This document shows positions 1 to 6,587 of a DNA stretch of 11,361 nt, in pieces. Positions within the stretch are counted from its first letter, which is position 1. Each line of letters begins with the position of its first letter. The position numbers were made by a program, and so were the translations under genes. Under the pieces are notes generated by a model. The model saw nothing but the letters and a program-made list of their open reading frames with translations, made no database searches and was not told the origin of the DNA. Location: the NCBI GenBank assembly GCA_045546175.1, contig JAZQCI010000115.1, positions 1-11,361 on the forward strand, written 5' to 3'. Source of the DNA: CAG-791 sp045546175 (GTDB taxonomy: Bacteria > Bacillota > Clostridia > Lachnospirales > Lachnospiraceae).

Positions 1-48
1 GCTGTCAATGATCGCGTAGCGACGGCAAAGCCGCTTGTCATTTACAGC
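1..48. repeat. Imperfect palindromic element, REP-like (may extend left of window)
   Basis: The outer arms 1-11 (GCTGTCAATGA) and 38-48 (TCATTTACAGC) are complementary at 10 of 11 positions. Inside them, AGC 18-20 plus GGC 24-26 can pair with GCC 30-32 and GCT 33-35 around an AAA loop, leaving GAC 21-23 bulged. Together this makes a long hairpin with an unpaired bulge at about 12-17 on the left arm. No T-tract follows, so it is not an obvious terminator. Its form resembles dispersed intergenic palindromes of bacterial genomes. That identity is an inference, because only one copy is visible. The left arm starts at the first base, so the true boundary is unknown. Confidence 0.5.
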
Positions 49-270
49 TCATTCTGTTCATGGTAGAACCGGACAAGCAAGAGGAGCCCAGAGCAACAAA
101 AGATTTCAGCTTTTTACTGACAACTACCTTGACAATTAGCGAAGATCGGGTTTCGCTGCTTTGCGACAGCATTGCTATTGGCACGCCATGTGTGGTACAC
201 TTTACCGTGATAAAACATAGTGGGTTGGTAGGCAAGACGGAGAAAAGCGTCGCCTGCCTGAAGCAGCGGA
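49..270. other. Upstream region without a convincing gene
   Basis: Short reading frames cross this stretch on both strands: 60-296 on + and 38-235 on -. Neither has a recognisable domain or a good ribosome site, and the + frame runs into the start of the ligase gene in another frame. The only other signal I see is a candidate promoter at 172-201. The region probably holds the gshA leader, and may hold the remnant of a repeat or gene connected with the palindrome at 1-48. Confidence 0.4.
172..201 (+). promoter_or_regulatory. Candidate promoter for the glutamate-cysteine ligase gene
   Basis: A -35-like TTGCTA (172-177) lies 18 bases before a -10-like TACACT (196-201), which is preceded by TGG (193-195), an extended -10 motif. 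This would start transcription about 75 bases before the ATG at 283. Both hexamers match the consensus at 4 of 6 positions. A perfect TTGACA is present at 129-134 but has no acceptable -10 at the right distance. Confidence 0.35.
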
Positions 271-272
271 AT

Positions 273-276
273 GGAG
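273..276 (+). promoter_or_regulatory. Shine-Dalgarno site deciding the gshA start
   Basis: GGAG at 273-276 ends six bases before the ATG at 283. The in-frame ATG at 271 overlaps this site and has no proper ribosome site of its own, so translation most likely begins at 283. Confidence 0.7.
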
Positions 277-282
277 ATAAGT

Positions 283-1734
283 ATGTTCCACACTGATTTA
301 TGGGATGTCGTGAGGCACCTGGGAGCGGGAAAGGTCGGCCTTGAGAAGGAAGGCCTGCGTGTGACCCGGGATGGGTTCATGGCGCAGACCAGGGATCCTT
401 TTATCGGGAATCCCAATATTGTGAAGGATTTCAGCGAGAACCAGACGGAGATCAACACTCCGGTCTGCAGCAGTGTCAGGGAGGCTGTCGAGAGCCTCGA
501 GGAGTATTCGGCTTTTATCAGGAAGACGATCGGGGCGATGCCGGAGCCGGAGCTCTTGTGGCCTTTTTCCAATCCGCCCTATATCAGGGATGAATCGGAG
601 ATCCCGGTGGAGCAGTATGAGGGCGCGGACCGGGTCAAAACAGAGTACAGGAACTATCTCGCCGAGCGCTACGGGAAGTATATGATGACGTTCTCGGGCA
701 TTCATTTCAATTATTCGTTTTCGGACGAGCTGCTGCGGGCGGAGTATGAGGCGGTGCGCGGTGCCGAGGCGGGAGCCGCGGCTGGGGGCTCCGCGGAGCG
801 CGGGGCTGGTTCGGCTGAGGCCGGGGCAGGGCCGTACAGTTCTTTCCGGGATTTCAAGGACCATTTTTATGTGTCGCTGGCAGCCAAGATGCTGGTGTAC
901 AACTGGCTGATTGTGGCGGTTACTGCGGCGAGCCCTATTTTGGACATTTCTTATCTGGAAAAGGGTAAGATCGGGGAGAGCGCTTTCAACGGTATGTCGA
1001 GCGTCCGGTGCTCGGAGATGGGGTATTGGAACTTTTTTACTCCGGTGCTCGATTACAGCAGCCTTGAGAAGTATGCGGAGAGCATTCTGGGGTATATCAG
1101 GTACGGGATCATCTGGAGTGAGTCGGAGCTGTATTTTCCGGTGCGAATCAAGCCGGCCGGAAAGTATGATGTCGCGAAGATGGCTCGGGAGGGCGTCAGT
1201 CACATTGAGCTGCGGATGATCGACCTCAATCCTTACGAGCGCGGAGGAATGGATGTCAGGGATGCAGAGTTTATCAAGCTCTTGCTGATCTATGTGGCGG
1301 CGCTGCCGGAACTGGAAGTGACGGCGCACGAGCAGATCCTGGCGGTCAATAACACGAAGAGTGCGGCGCATTACGACATAGATGAAGTAAAGATTGTGCA
1401 GGCGGGTTCGGAGAAGGCGGTCGGGGACTGCCGGGAGAAGAAGGAATCTCCGGCCGATTCCCATGTGCCCAAGGGTTCGGAGACTATGGAGTTGCGGGCG
1501 GCTGCGCTTTGTGTGATTGGGAAGATGGAGGCGTTTTTTGCGGAGGCGGCTGCGCTTTCCGGGCCGGCTGCGGAGCGGACGCTCGATGCGGAAAAAGTGC
1601 AGGCTGTTCTTGCCTATCAGAGAAGGAAATTTGAGGTTCCTGAAGCCAGGTACGCTTTCCGGGTCCGAAAGGAGTATGGTGAAGGATTTGTTGAGAAGGG
1701 GCTGAAGCTGGCTAAGGAATATTCGAAAATATGA
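283..1734 (+). CDS. gshA: Glutamate-cysteine ligase (gamma-glutamylcysteine synthetase), stand-alone
   Basis: The predicted 483-residue cytoplasmic enzyme joins L-glutamate and L-cysteine with ATP to make gamma-glutamylcysteine, the first step of glutathione synthesis. Family motifs visible are GLEKEGLRV (residues 19-27), FSENQTEINTP (50-60), FSGIHFNYSF (137-146) and HIELRMIDLNPYERGGMD (307-324). These carry the acidic metal/ATP-binding residues typical of the bacterial GshA/GshF ligase domain. The length covers only the ligase domain. The C-terminal ATP-grasp half that makes GshF bifunctional is absent, so glutathione formation would need a separate GshB, or the product is gamma-glutamylcysteine itself. 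Two stretches look like lineage-specific insertions: an Ala/Gly/Glu-rich segment at about 158-186 and a charged segment at about 376-402. The start at 283 rather than 271 is chosen because of the GGAG at 273. The gene is followed directly by a terminator, so it is probably monocistronic and not functionally tied to the downstream export operon. Confidence 0.9.
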   Translation: MFHTDLWDVVRHLGAGKVGLEKEGLRVTRDGFMAQTRDPFIGNPNIVKDFSENQTEINTPVCSSVREAVESLEEYSAFIRKTIGAMPEPELLWPFSNPPYIRDESEIPVEQYEGADRVKTEYRNYLAERYGKYMMTFSGIHFNYSFSDELLRAEYEAVRGAEAGAAAGGSAERGAGSAEAGAGPYSSFRDFKDHFYVSLAAKMLVYNWLIVAVTAASPILDISYLEKGKIGESAFNGMSSVRCSEMGYWNFFTPVLDYSSLEKYAESILGYIRYGIIWSESELYFPVRIKPAGKYDVAKMAREGVSHIELRMIDLNPYERGGMDVRDAEFIKLLLIYVAALPELEVTAHEQILAVNNTKSAAHYDIDEVKIVQAGSEKAVGDCREKKESPADSHVPKGSETMELRAAALCVIGKMEAFFAEAAALSGPAAERTLDAEKVQAVLAYQRRKFEVPEARYAFRVRKEYGEGFVEKGLKLAKEYSKI

Positions 1735-1742
1735 TTCAGTGA

Positions 1743-1775
1743 AGGGGCGTTGCATTGCAACGCCTCTGTTTTGTT
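1743..1775 (+). terminator. Rho-independent terminator after gshA
   Basis: Arms 1743-1753 and 1757-1767 form an 11-bp stem with one G-U pair. The core GGCGTTGC pairs with GCAACGCC around a 3-base ATT loop. A T-rich tail (GTTTTGTT) follows at once. It begins 8 bases after the gshA stop and separates the ligase from the next operon. Confidence 0.9.
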
Positions 1776-1792
1776 GTCTGGAGTTGATGGTT

Positions 1793-1852
1793 TTGGGGCG
1801 GCGTTTCGAAATACAGAGGTGATCTTGGGGCGGCGCTTCGTAAATAAAGAGG
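1793..1852. repeat. Two-copy tandem direct repeat, ~27-28 bp with 32-bp period
   Basis: Copy one (1793-1819) and copy two (1825-1852) both begin TTGGGGCGGCG. They go on as TTTCG-AAATACAGAGG and CTTCGTAAATAAAGAGG respectively, so they differ by two substitutions and one base insertion. They are separated by TGATC. Neither copy is convincingly part of a gene. The repeat lies between the gshA terminator and the promoter of the next operon. Its role is unknown: it could be a regulator-binding array or a decayed mobile or simple-sequence element. Confidence 0.7.
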
Positions 1853-1870
1853 GGAATATTCGACTGAATA

Positions 1871-1891
1871 ATATGCATAAAAATTGCATAT
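1871..1891. promoter_or_regulatory. AT-rich inverted repeat, possible operator
   Basis: Perfect 7-bp arms ATATGCA (1871-1877) and TGCATAT (1885-1891) flank a 7-base spacer. It lies about 70 bases upstream of the -35 hexamer at 1963, a place where an activator or repressor dimer could bind. It has no T-tract and the stem is weak, so a DNA-level site is more likely than an RNA hairpin. Function is inferred only from symmetry and position. Confidence 0.35.
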
Positions 1892-1962
1892 ATGCGATAC
1901 AGTCAGCAGAAGCTTCAGAAATAGTCCTGAAAAGATTCTGTAAATCATGCTTGGTTTGGAAA

Positions 1963-1995
1963 TTGATGACACGGAGAAAACGGTTATAATATAAT
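1963..1995 (+). promoter_or_regulatory. Sigma-A-type promoter of the export operon
   Basis: TTGATG (1963-1968) lies 16 bases before a perfect TATAAT (1985-1990). A second TATAAT (1990-1995) overlaps it by one base, giving a very AT-rich -10 region. Transcription would start near 1997-2002 with a leader of about 55 bases. No other strong promoter is apparent before the later genes, so this probably drives the whole operon from 2053 onward. Confidence 0.7.
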
Positions 1996-2052
1996 GTGTA
2001 AGAGTATATTCTCGGCTCGCAGAGTCGGTTACTAAATTAAGGAAAGAACTGA

Positions 2053-3720
2053 ATGTCAAGTATTGAAAAAGTAAAATCGATCTTTCGAAGCCCCGGGATT
2101 GCCGCGGTGCTGCGGTGGTCGGAGTGTGTGCATTTCAAAGTAGTGATGATCTGTCTTTTGACAGTGGTGTCGACGGTGGCTTCGCTGTGCTTTACGCTGG
2201 CAACCAAAGGGCTTGTGGATGGCGCCGTATCTTCGAATTATAAGGAATTGGTGAAGTATGCGGCGATGTTGGTCGCGATTATATTGGGGCAGCATGTTTT
2301 GTCGGCGATTCGGGCGTGGTTTCGGATTCATGCGTCTGCGGAGCTGCAGGAGTCTTTGCAGGGAATGTTGGTGAAAGAGATTCTGTCCAAGGAGTACGGC
2401 GGACTGAAGGGGTATCACAGCGGAGAGCTGGTGAACCGGGTGTTCTCCGATATGGGCGTGATCAAGAACGGGATTATGAGTATTTTGCCGAGTTTGATCG
2501 GGATTGTGGTGAGCTTTGTGGGCGCCGCGGGAATTCTGATCGCGATGGACTGGCATTTCGTGATCCTGATGTTGGCCGGCGGCGTGTTGGGACTGGTGCT
2601 GGTGATACTGTTCCGGGGGCCTATGAAGGCGCGGCACAAGAGGATGCAGGAGGCGGAAGGCGCGCTGCATTCGTCGACGCAGGAGACGTTCGTGAATATC
2701 CGGCTGATCAAGTCGAGTCTGTCGGAGCCGAGGGCCATGCGGAGGATCGGCGCGGACCAGAAGCATCTGTGCGAAGAGCAGGTGCGGCAGGGAATGTTCA
2801 GTTTCCGGATGAATGACTGTATGGGTCTGGTTTTTGACTTTTCGTGGTTGTTCTGCATGCTGTGGGGCTGCATGAACATTTATAACGGAAATCTTACCTA
2901 CGGCGCGCTGGCAGCGATGCTGCAGCTGATCGGGCGGATTCAGAGCCCCATTGCGAATTCGGTGAGCATCGCCTCGCAGCTGTACGGCGTGAGTTCGTCG
3001 GCGGAGCGTCTGTTGGAGCTGACTGAGCTGCCGGCGGAGGAAGAGGGGGAGGTTCTTCACTCTTTTGACGAGATTGTGATGGACGATATAACGTTCAAAT
3101 ATGATGACGGAATTGAAGAAGTGCTGCAGCACGTGAACTGGACGATTCACCGGGGCGACTTCATGGCGCTGACGGGGATCTCGGGAGGCGGCAAAACATC
3201 GCTGTTCCAGCTGCTTTTGGGGATTTATAAGCCTACGAAAGGGCAGATGCTGTTCCGCGACGGGGACAAGGTGGTGCCGGCTTCGAGGGGGACGCGGGCG
3301 CTGTTCGCGTATGTGCCGCAGGGCAACACGCTGTTCTCGGGAACTTTGCGGGACAATCTGACGATGTTCACGGACTCGGCCACGGAGGAGGAGATCCGTG
3401 CGGCGGTGGAGGCGGCGTGCCTGACGGCGGTCGTTGACGATATCGGGTACGACGCGGTGCTGGGCGAGCGCGGCGTGGGCCTGTCCGAGGGGCAGGCGCA
3501 GCGCGTGGCGGTGGCCAGGGCGCTGCTTAGCGGGGCACCGATTCTGCTCTTGGACGAGGCGACGAGCGCGCTGGACGACAGGACGGAGGCCAAGCTTCTG
3601 GAGAATATTTCAAAGATGCGGGACAAGACCTGCATCATAGTGACGCACAGGGCAGCGGCGCTGAGTATCTGCGATTACACGCTGCACATTGAAGAGGGGA
3701 CGATGAGCCGGAAGGCGTAG
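2053..3720 (+). CDS. ABC transporter, fused membrane and ATPase domains (exporter type)
   Basis: This 555-residue half-transporter is expected to work as a dimer in the cytoplasmic membrane. Hydrophobic segments lie at about residues 26-50, 66-88, 142-164, 166-187 and 256-305, typical of a type I exporter membrane domain. The ATPase domain (about 340-555) has Walker A GISGGGKTS (375-383), Q-loop Gln423, signature LSEGQ (477-481, Glu where Gly is commonest), Walker B ILLLDE (497-502) and switch His532. There is no C39 peptidase domain, unlike the ABC gene further downstream. The start is supported by AAGGAAAG at 2039-2046. The gene is first in the operon and its stop lies 12 bases before the sensor phosphatase gene, so it is probably co-transcribed with the NHLM exporter. 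The substrate cannot be read from sequence. Peptide export or self-protection against the exported peptide are possible from context, but a lipid or drug exporter is not excluded. Confidence 0.9.
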   Translation: MSSIEKVKSIFRSPGIAAVLRWSECVHFKVVMICLLTVVSTVASLCFTLATKGLVDGAVSSNYKELVKYAAMLVAIILGQHVLSAIRAWFRIHASAELQESLQGMLVKEILSKEYGGLKGYHSGELVNRVFSDMGVIKNGIMSILPSLIGIVVSFVGAAGILIAMDWHFVILMLAGGVLGLVLVILFRGPMKARHKRMQEAEGALHSSTQETFVNIRLIKSSLSEPRAMRRIGADQKHLCEEQVRQGMFSFRMNDCMGLVFDFSWLFCMLWGCMNIYNGNLTYGALAAMLQLIGRIQSPIANSVSIASQLYGVSSSAERLLELTELPAEEEGEVLHSFDEIVMDDITFKYDDGIEEVLQHVNWTIHRGDFMALTGISGGGKTSLFQLLLGIYKPTKGQMLFRDGDKVVPASRGTRALFAYVPQGNTLFSGTLRDNLTMFTDSATEEEIRAAVEAACLTAVVDDIGYDAVLGERGVGLSEGQAQRVAVARALLSGAPILLLDEATSALDDRTEAKLLENISKMRDKTCIIVTHRAAALSICDYTLHIEEGTMSRKA

Positions 3721-3723
3721 GAG
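3719..3723 (+). promoter_or_regulatory. Ribosome site overlapping the preceding stop codon
   Basis: AGGAG (3719-3723) shares two bases with the TAG stop of the ABC gene and lies nine bases before the ATG at 3733. This arrangement suggests translation of the sensor phosphatase is linked to that of the transporter. Confidence 0.6.
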
Positions 3724-3732
3724 TGATTAATT

Positions 3733-5892
3733 ATGAAGAAATTTAAAAACCTGGTCATAGGCGGCATCGAGAACAAGGTCGTCAACCTGATTCTGATCAC
3801 TGTGATCGTGCTGACCGTGGCGTTCCAGGTCGCCTATTATTTCCAGAACCGGATGCTGGGGGAAGTGAGCGCCGAGACCAACGCAAAGCAGGAGGAGTCT
3901 CTCACTACGTTCACTTCCGGCGTAATGAGCGACATCGTCGAGCAGAGTATGAGCCAGACGACGAGGCTTGAAGCCATGATGGCGGACGAGCTCTTCCATA
4001 ATCTCGCGGTCCGCGTCGATATGATGGGGGAGTACGCGCAGAAGATTTTTAATGATCCGGATACATATCAGCGGCTGGAGTACGCGGGGCCGGATCCCGC
4101 CCAGAACGGGGAGATCGTCGCGCAGCTGATCCTGGCGGAAGGCGCGGATGAGGCGGCGCTTGCGGACAAAATAGGGCTGGCCGCTAATATGTCGGACATG
4201 ATGGTCTCTCTTTTCGGGGCGTCGGCACAGACTAATTCCTGTTTTATAGCGCTTCCGGAGGGAGCGTTTCTGGTGGTGGATGACCGCTCGGGCAGCAAGT
4301 TTTCGGAGTCCGGAAATCCGGTCCTCTATGATTGCCGGACGCGTCCGTGGTACGTCCAGGCCGTGGCGAAGAAATCGCTGATCTTTACGGATGTGGAGGT
4401 CGATGCTTTTACGGGCGATATCGGGATCGTGTGTGCGATGCCGATCTATGTGGATGACGAGCTTGTGGCCGTGGTGGGCTCCGATCTCTTCCTCACATCC
4501 ATGAATGAAGCTATACAGAACTCCGAGGAGAACGGCACCTTCCGCTGTGTGATCAACAGCAACGGGCATGTGGTATTTTCACCGAGAAAAGAAGGCGCCT
4601 TTAAGGTGGTGGAGTCCTCGAACGCGGCGGATCTTCGCCTGAATGCAAATGCGGAGCTCGCTTCCTATATTACGGACGCCATGGACGGAAATACGAATAT
4701 GCGCGTCGTAAATCTGGTTGACGGTCCCTACTATATGATCGCCTATCCCATGGAGAGCGTGGGCTGGACCATGATCGAGGGCTGCAGCCAGGCGATGGCG
4801 GATATGCCTTCCCAGATGATGCGGGAGAATTATCAGAAGATCCAGGGAGAGGCTTCCGAGGCTTATCTGGGCAAAATACGCATTTACAACCGGGCTATGG
4901 CGGCTGAGATGATCATTCTCGCGATCCTGGCGCTGGCCGCCGCCATCATTCTGGGCAAGAGAATTGTCAAGCCGCTCAACCTGATCACGAAGAAGATCGC
5001 CAATCTGAGCGAGACCAACCTTGAGTTTACTATGGAGGACGGTTTCAAGACGGGCGATGAGATCGAGGTCCTGGCGGAATCTTTTGCCAAGTTGTCCCAC
5101 AGGACGGTGGAATACGTGGCGGAAGTCCGCAGAGTAACGGCCGAAAAAGAGCGGATCGGAACGGAACTGCACATGGCGAATCAGATTCAGGAGAGCATGC
5201 TGCCCAGCATCTTCCCGGCTTTCCCGGAGAGGAGCGAGTTCGATATTTACGCGTCCATGGATCCCGCCAGGGAAGTCGGCGGCGACTTCTACGACTTCTT
5301 CCTGATCGACAAGGATCATCTGTGCATGGTGATCGCGGACGTCAGCGGCAAGGGCGTTCCTGCGGCGCTGTTCATGATGATTTCCAAGATCATCATTCAG
5401 AGTTTTGCTATGCAGGGGAATAGTGCGGGCGATATTTTGACCAAGACGAATGACGCGCTGTGTTCCAACAACCGGATGGAGATGTTCGTGACGGTGTGGC
5501 TGGGCATTTTGGAGATCAGCACGGGCAAGATCACGGCGGCCAACGCGGGGCACGAGTACCCGGCCATAAAGACGGGCGAAAAGTTCGAGCTGCTCAAGGA
5601 CAAGCACGGCCTGGTCATCGGCGGCATGTCCGGCATTCGCTACAGGGAATATGAGCTTCAGGTGAAGCCCGGCGACAAGCTGTTCCTGTACACGGACGGC
5701 GTGGCGGAGGCGACGCGGAACGGAAATGAGCTGTTCGGCACCAATAAGATGCTGGAGGCGCTGAACCGGGATCCGGAGGCGGCGCCGGATAGGCTGTTGA
5801 GGAATGTGCGGCACGCGGTGGACACCTTTGTGGGGAATGATGAGCAGTTTGATGATTTGACGATGATGTGCTTTGAGTATAAGGGAAAATGA
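3733..5892 (+). CDS. Membrane sensor phosphatase: Cache - HAMP - SpoIIE/PP2C-like
   Basis: This 719-residue protein is a predicted transmembrane Ser/Thr phosphatase of the SpoIIE/RsbU type. A short cytoplasmic N-terminus is followed by TM1 (about 16-37), a large extracellular sensor (about 40-385) and TM2 (about 389-407). A HAMP linker (about 408-462), a helical connector (about 463-498) and the catalytic domain (about 500-717) complete it. The sensor contains a Cache-like core, including RPWYVQA at 204-210 and the strand region 228-254. Metal-binding and catalytic motifs are intact: REVGGDFYDF (513-522, Asp518), ADVSGKGVPAALFM (535-548, Asp536), NAGH (604-607), LYTDGVAEA (652-660, Asp655) and DDLT (707-710). 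Known relatives dephosphorylate STAS-domain anti-sigma antagonists or other phosphoproteins. The partner here is not in the window. The last four bases overlap the next gene (ATGA), so the two phosphatases are translationally coupled. An extracellular ligand is inferred to set its activity. Confidence 0.92.
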   Translation: MKKFKNLVIGGIENKVVNLILITVIVLTVAFQVAYYFQNRMLGEVSAETNAKQEESLTTFTSGVMSDIVEQSMSQTTRLEAMMADELFHNLAVRVDMMGEYAQKIFNDPDTYQRLEYAGPDPAQNGEIVAQLILAEGADEAALADKIGLAANMSDMMVSLFGASAQTNSCFIALPEGAFLVVDDRSGSKFSESGNPVLYDCRTRPWYVQAVAKKSLIFTDVEVDAFTGDIGIVCAMPIYVDDELVAVVGSDLFLTSMNEAIQNSEENGTFRCVINSNGHVVFSPRKEGAFKVVESSNAADLRLNANAELASYITDAMDGNTNMRVVNLVDGPYYMIAYPMESVGWTMIEGCSQAMADMPSQMMRENYQKIQGEASEAYLGKIRIYNRAMAAEMIILAILALAAAIILGKRIVKPLNLITKKIANLSETNLEFTMEDGFKTGDEIEVLAESFAKLSHRTVEYVAEVRRVTAEKERIGTELHMANQIQESMLPSIFPAFPERSEFDIYASMDPAREVGGDFYDFFLIDKDHLCMVIADVSGKGVPAALFMMISKIIIQSFAMQGNSAGDILTKTNDALCSNNRMEMFVTVWLGILEISTGKITAANAGHEYPAIKTGEKFELLKDKHGLVIGGMSGIRYREYELQVKPGDKLFLYTDGVAEATRNGNELFGTNKMLEALNRDPEAAPDRLLRNVRHAVDTFVGNDEQFDDLTMMCFEYKGK

Positions 5893-6584
5893 GAACAATT
5901 ATAATCGGAGATATTCACGGATGCAGCGGCGCGCTGCGAATGCTGCTGGCCAAAATATTGCCGGACGCCACGAAAGACAAACTGATCTTTCTGGGCGACC
6001 TGTTCGACCGGGGGCCGGATTCCTGGGGCGTCTTTCAGATGGTTCAGGAGCTGGCGGAGCGCTTCGGAGACCGGTTTGTGCTTCTGAGGGGCAATCATGA
6101 GGACTATCTTTTGCAACAGAAGTTGCCGTTGGGTCAGCGGTTTGTCTGGGAGCGCGTCGGGCGCGGGGCGACGGTGAAGTCCTTCAAGGCGCACGGCGTC
6201 AGGATGGAGGACAGCGCGGGCTGGATCCGGGATCGCGCGGTGTATTATTACCGCGGGGAGGGCTTTCAGTGCGTGCACGCGGGGCTCAAGATCGATCCCA
6301 TGGAGCTCAATGATTTCTATACGATGATCCACGATCACAATGTCGCGATGGAAAATGTGTACGCGGGACCGCTGACGATCGTCGGGCACATTGCGCTTGA
6401 GAAGCCGATCTGGTTCCCGGGCGAAGGGAAGCCGGTCAAAACATTGGAAGAAGGAAAAGTTCTTGAGCTGCCCCAAAGAGGGGTCATCTGTATCGACACC
6501 GGCTGCGGGAAAGGCGGCCGGCTGACGGGGATGGTTATAGAGGACGGAAAATACAGTCTGATCAGCACAGGAGAGGAGGGGTGA
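5889..6584 (+). CDS. PPP-family metallophosphatase (serine/threonine phosphatase-like)
   Basis: This 231-residue soluble protein has the full calcineurin-like metal-site set: GDIHG (residues 7-11), GDLFDRG (36-42), GNHE (68-71), VHAG with His130, and VGH with His167. The combination GDxHG...GDxxDRG...GNHE is that of the PPP superfamily, which includes bacterial PrpA/lambda-type Ser/Thr and Tyr protein phosphatases and ApaH-like dinucleoside-tetraphosphate hydrolases. The size of about 230 residues and the neighbourhood favour a protein phosphatase, but sequence alone does not exclude a nucleotide substrate. It starts within the stop of the SpoIIE-type gene (ATGA overlap). Its own ribosome site is weak (AAGGG only three bases upstream), so it probably depends on coupled translation. 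Having two unrelated phosphatases side by side suggests both act on one phosphorylation circuit. Confidence 0.88.
   Translation: MRTIIIGDIHGCSGALRMLLAKILPDATKDKLIFLGDLFDRGPDSWGVFQMVQELAERFGDRFVLLRGNHEDYLLQQKLPLGQRFVWERVGRGATVKSFKAHGVRMEDSAGWIRDRAVYYYRGEGFQCVHAGLKIDPMELNDFYTMIHDHNVAMENVYAGPLTIVGHIALEKPIWFPGEGKPVKTLEEGKVLELPQRGVICIDTGCGKGGRLTGMVIEDGKYSLISTGEEG
6574..6581 (+). promoter_or_regulatory. Strong Shine-Dalgarno site of the secretion-protein gene
   Basis: AGGAGGGG (6574-6581), a near-perfect match to the 16S anti-SD, lies inside the end of the metallophosphatase gene. The core ends eight bases before the ATG at 6588. This is the best ribosome site in the operon and may boost adaptor synthesis relative to the phosphatases. 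Confidence 0.6.
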
Positions 6585-6587
6585 CGT

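Noticed and set aside
60..296. 78-codon + strand frame before gshA
   Set aside because: No ribosome site and no recognisable domain, and it overlaps the gshA start in another frame. A real but unknown small gene cannot be fully excluded.
298..1878. Long minus-strand reading frame (526 codons) opposite the glutamate-cysteine ligase gene
   Set aside because: The + strand protein has clear family motifs. The antisense frame is Arg/Leu/His-rich with no domain, runs across the terminator and is a product of GC-biased codon use.
1750..1989. 79-codon + strand frame in the gap after gshA
   Set aside because: It begins inside the terminator stem, covers the direct repeats and ends in the operon promoter, so it is not a plausible gene.
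2056..5898. Minus-strand frames opposite the first ABC gene (2056-3150) and the sensor phosphatase (3727-4569, 4579-5898)
   Set aside because: His/Arg/Gln-rich composition without motifs, opposite genes with intact catalytic signatures. These are shadow frames.
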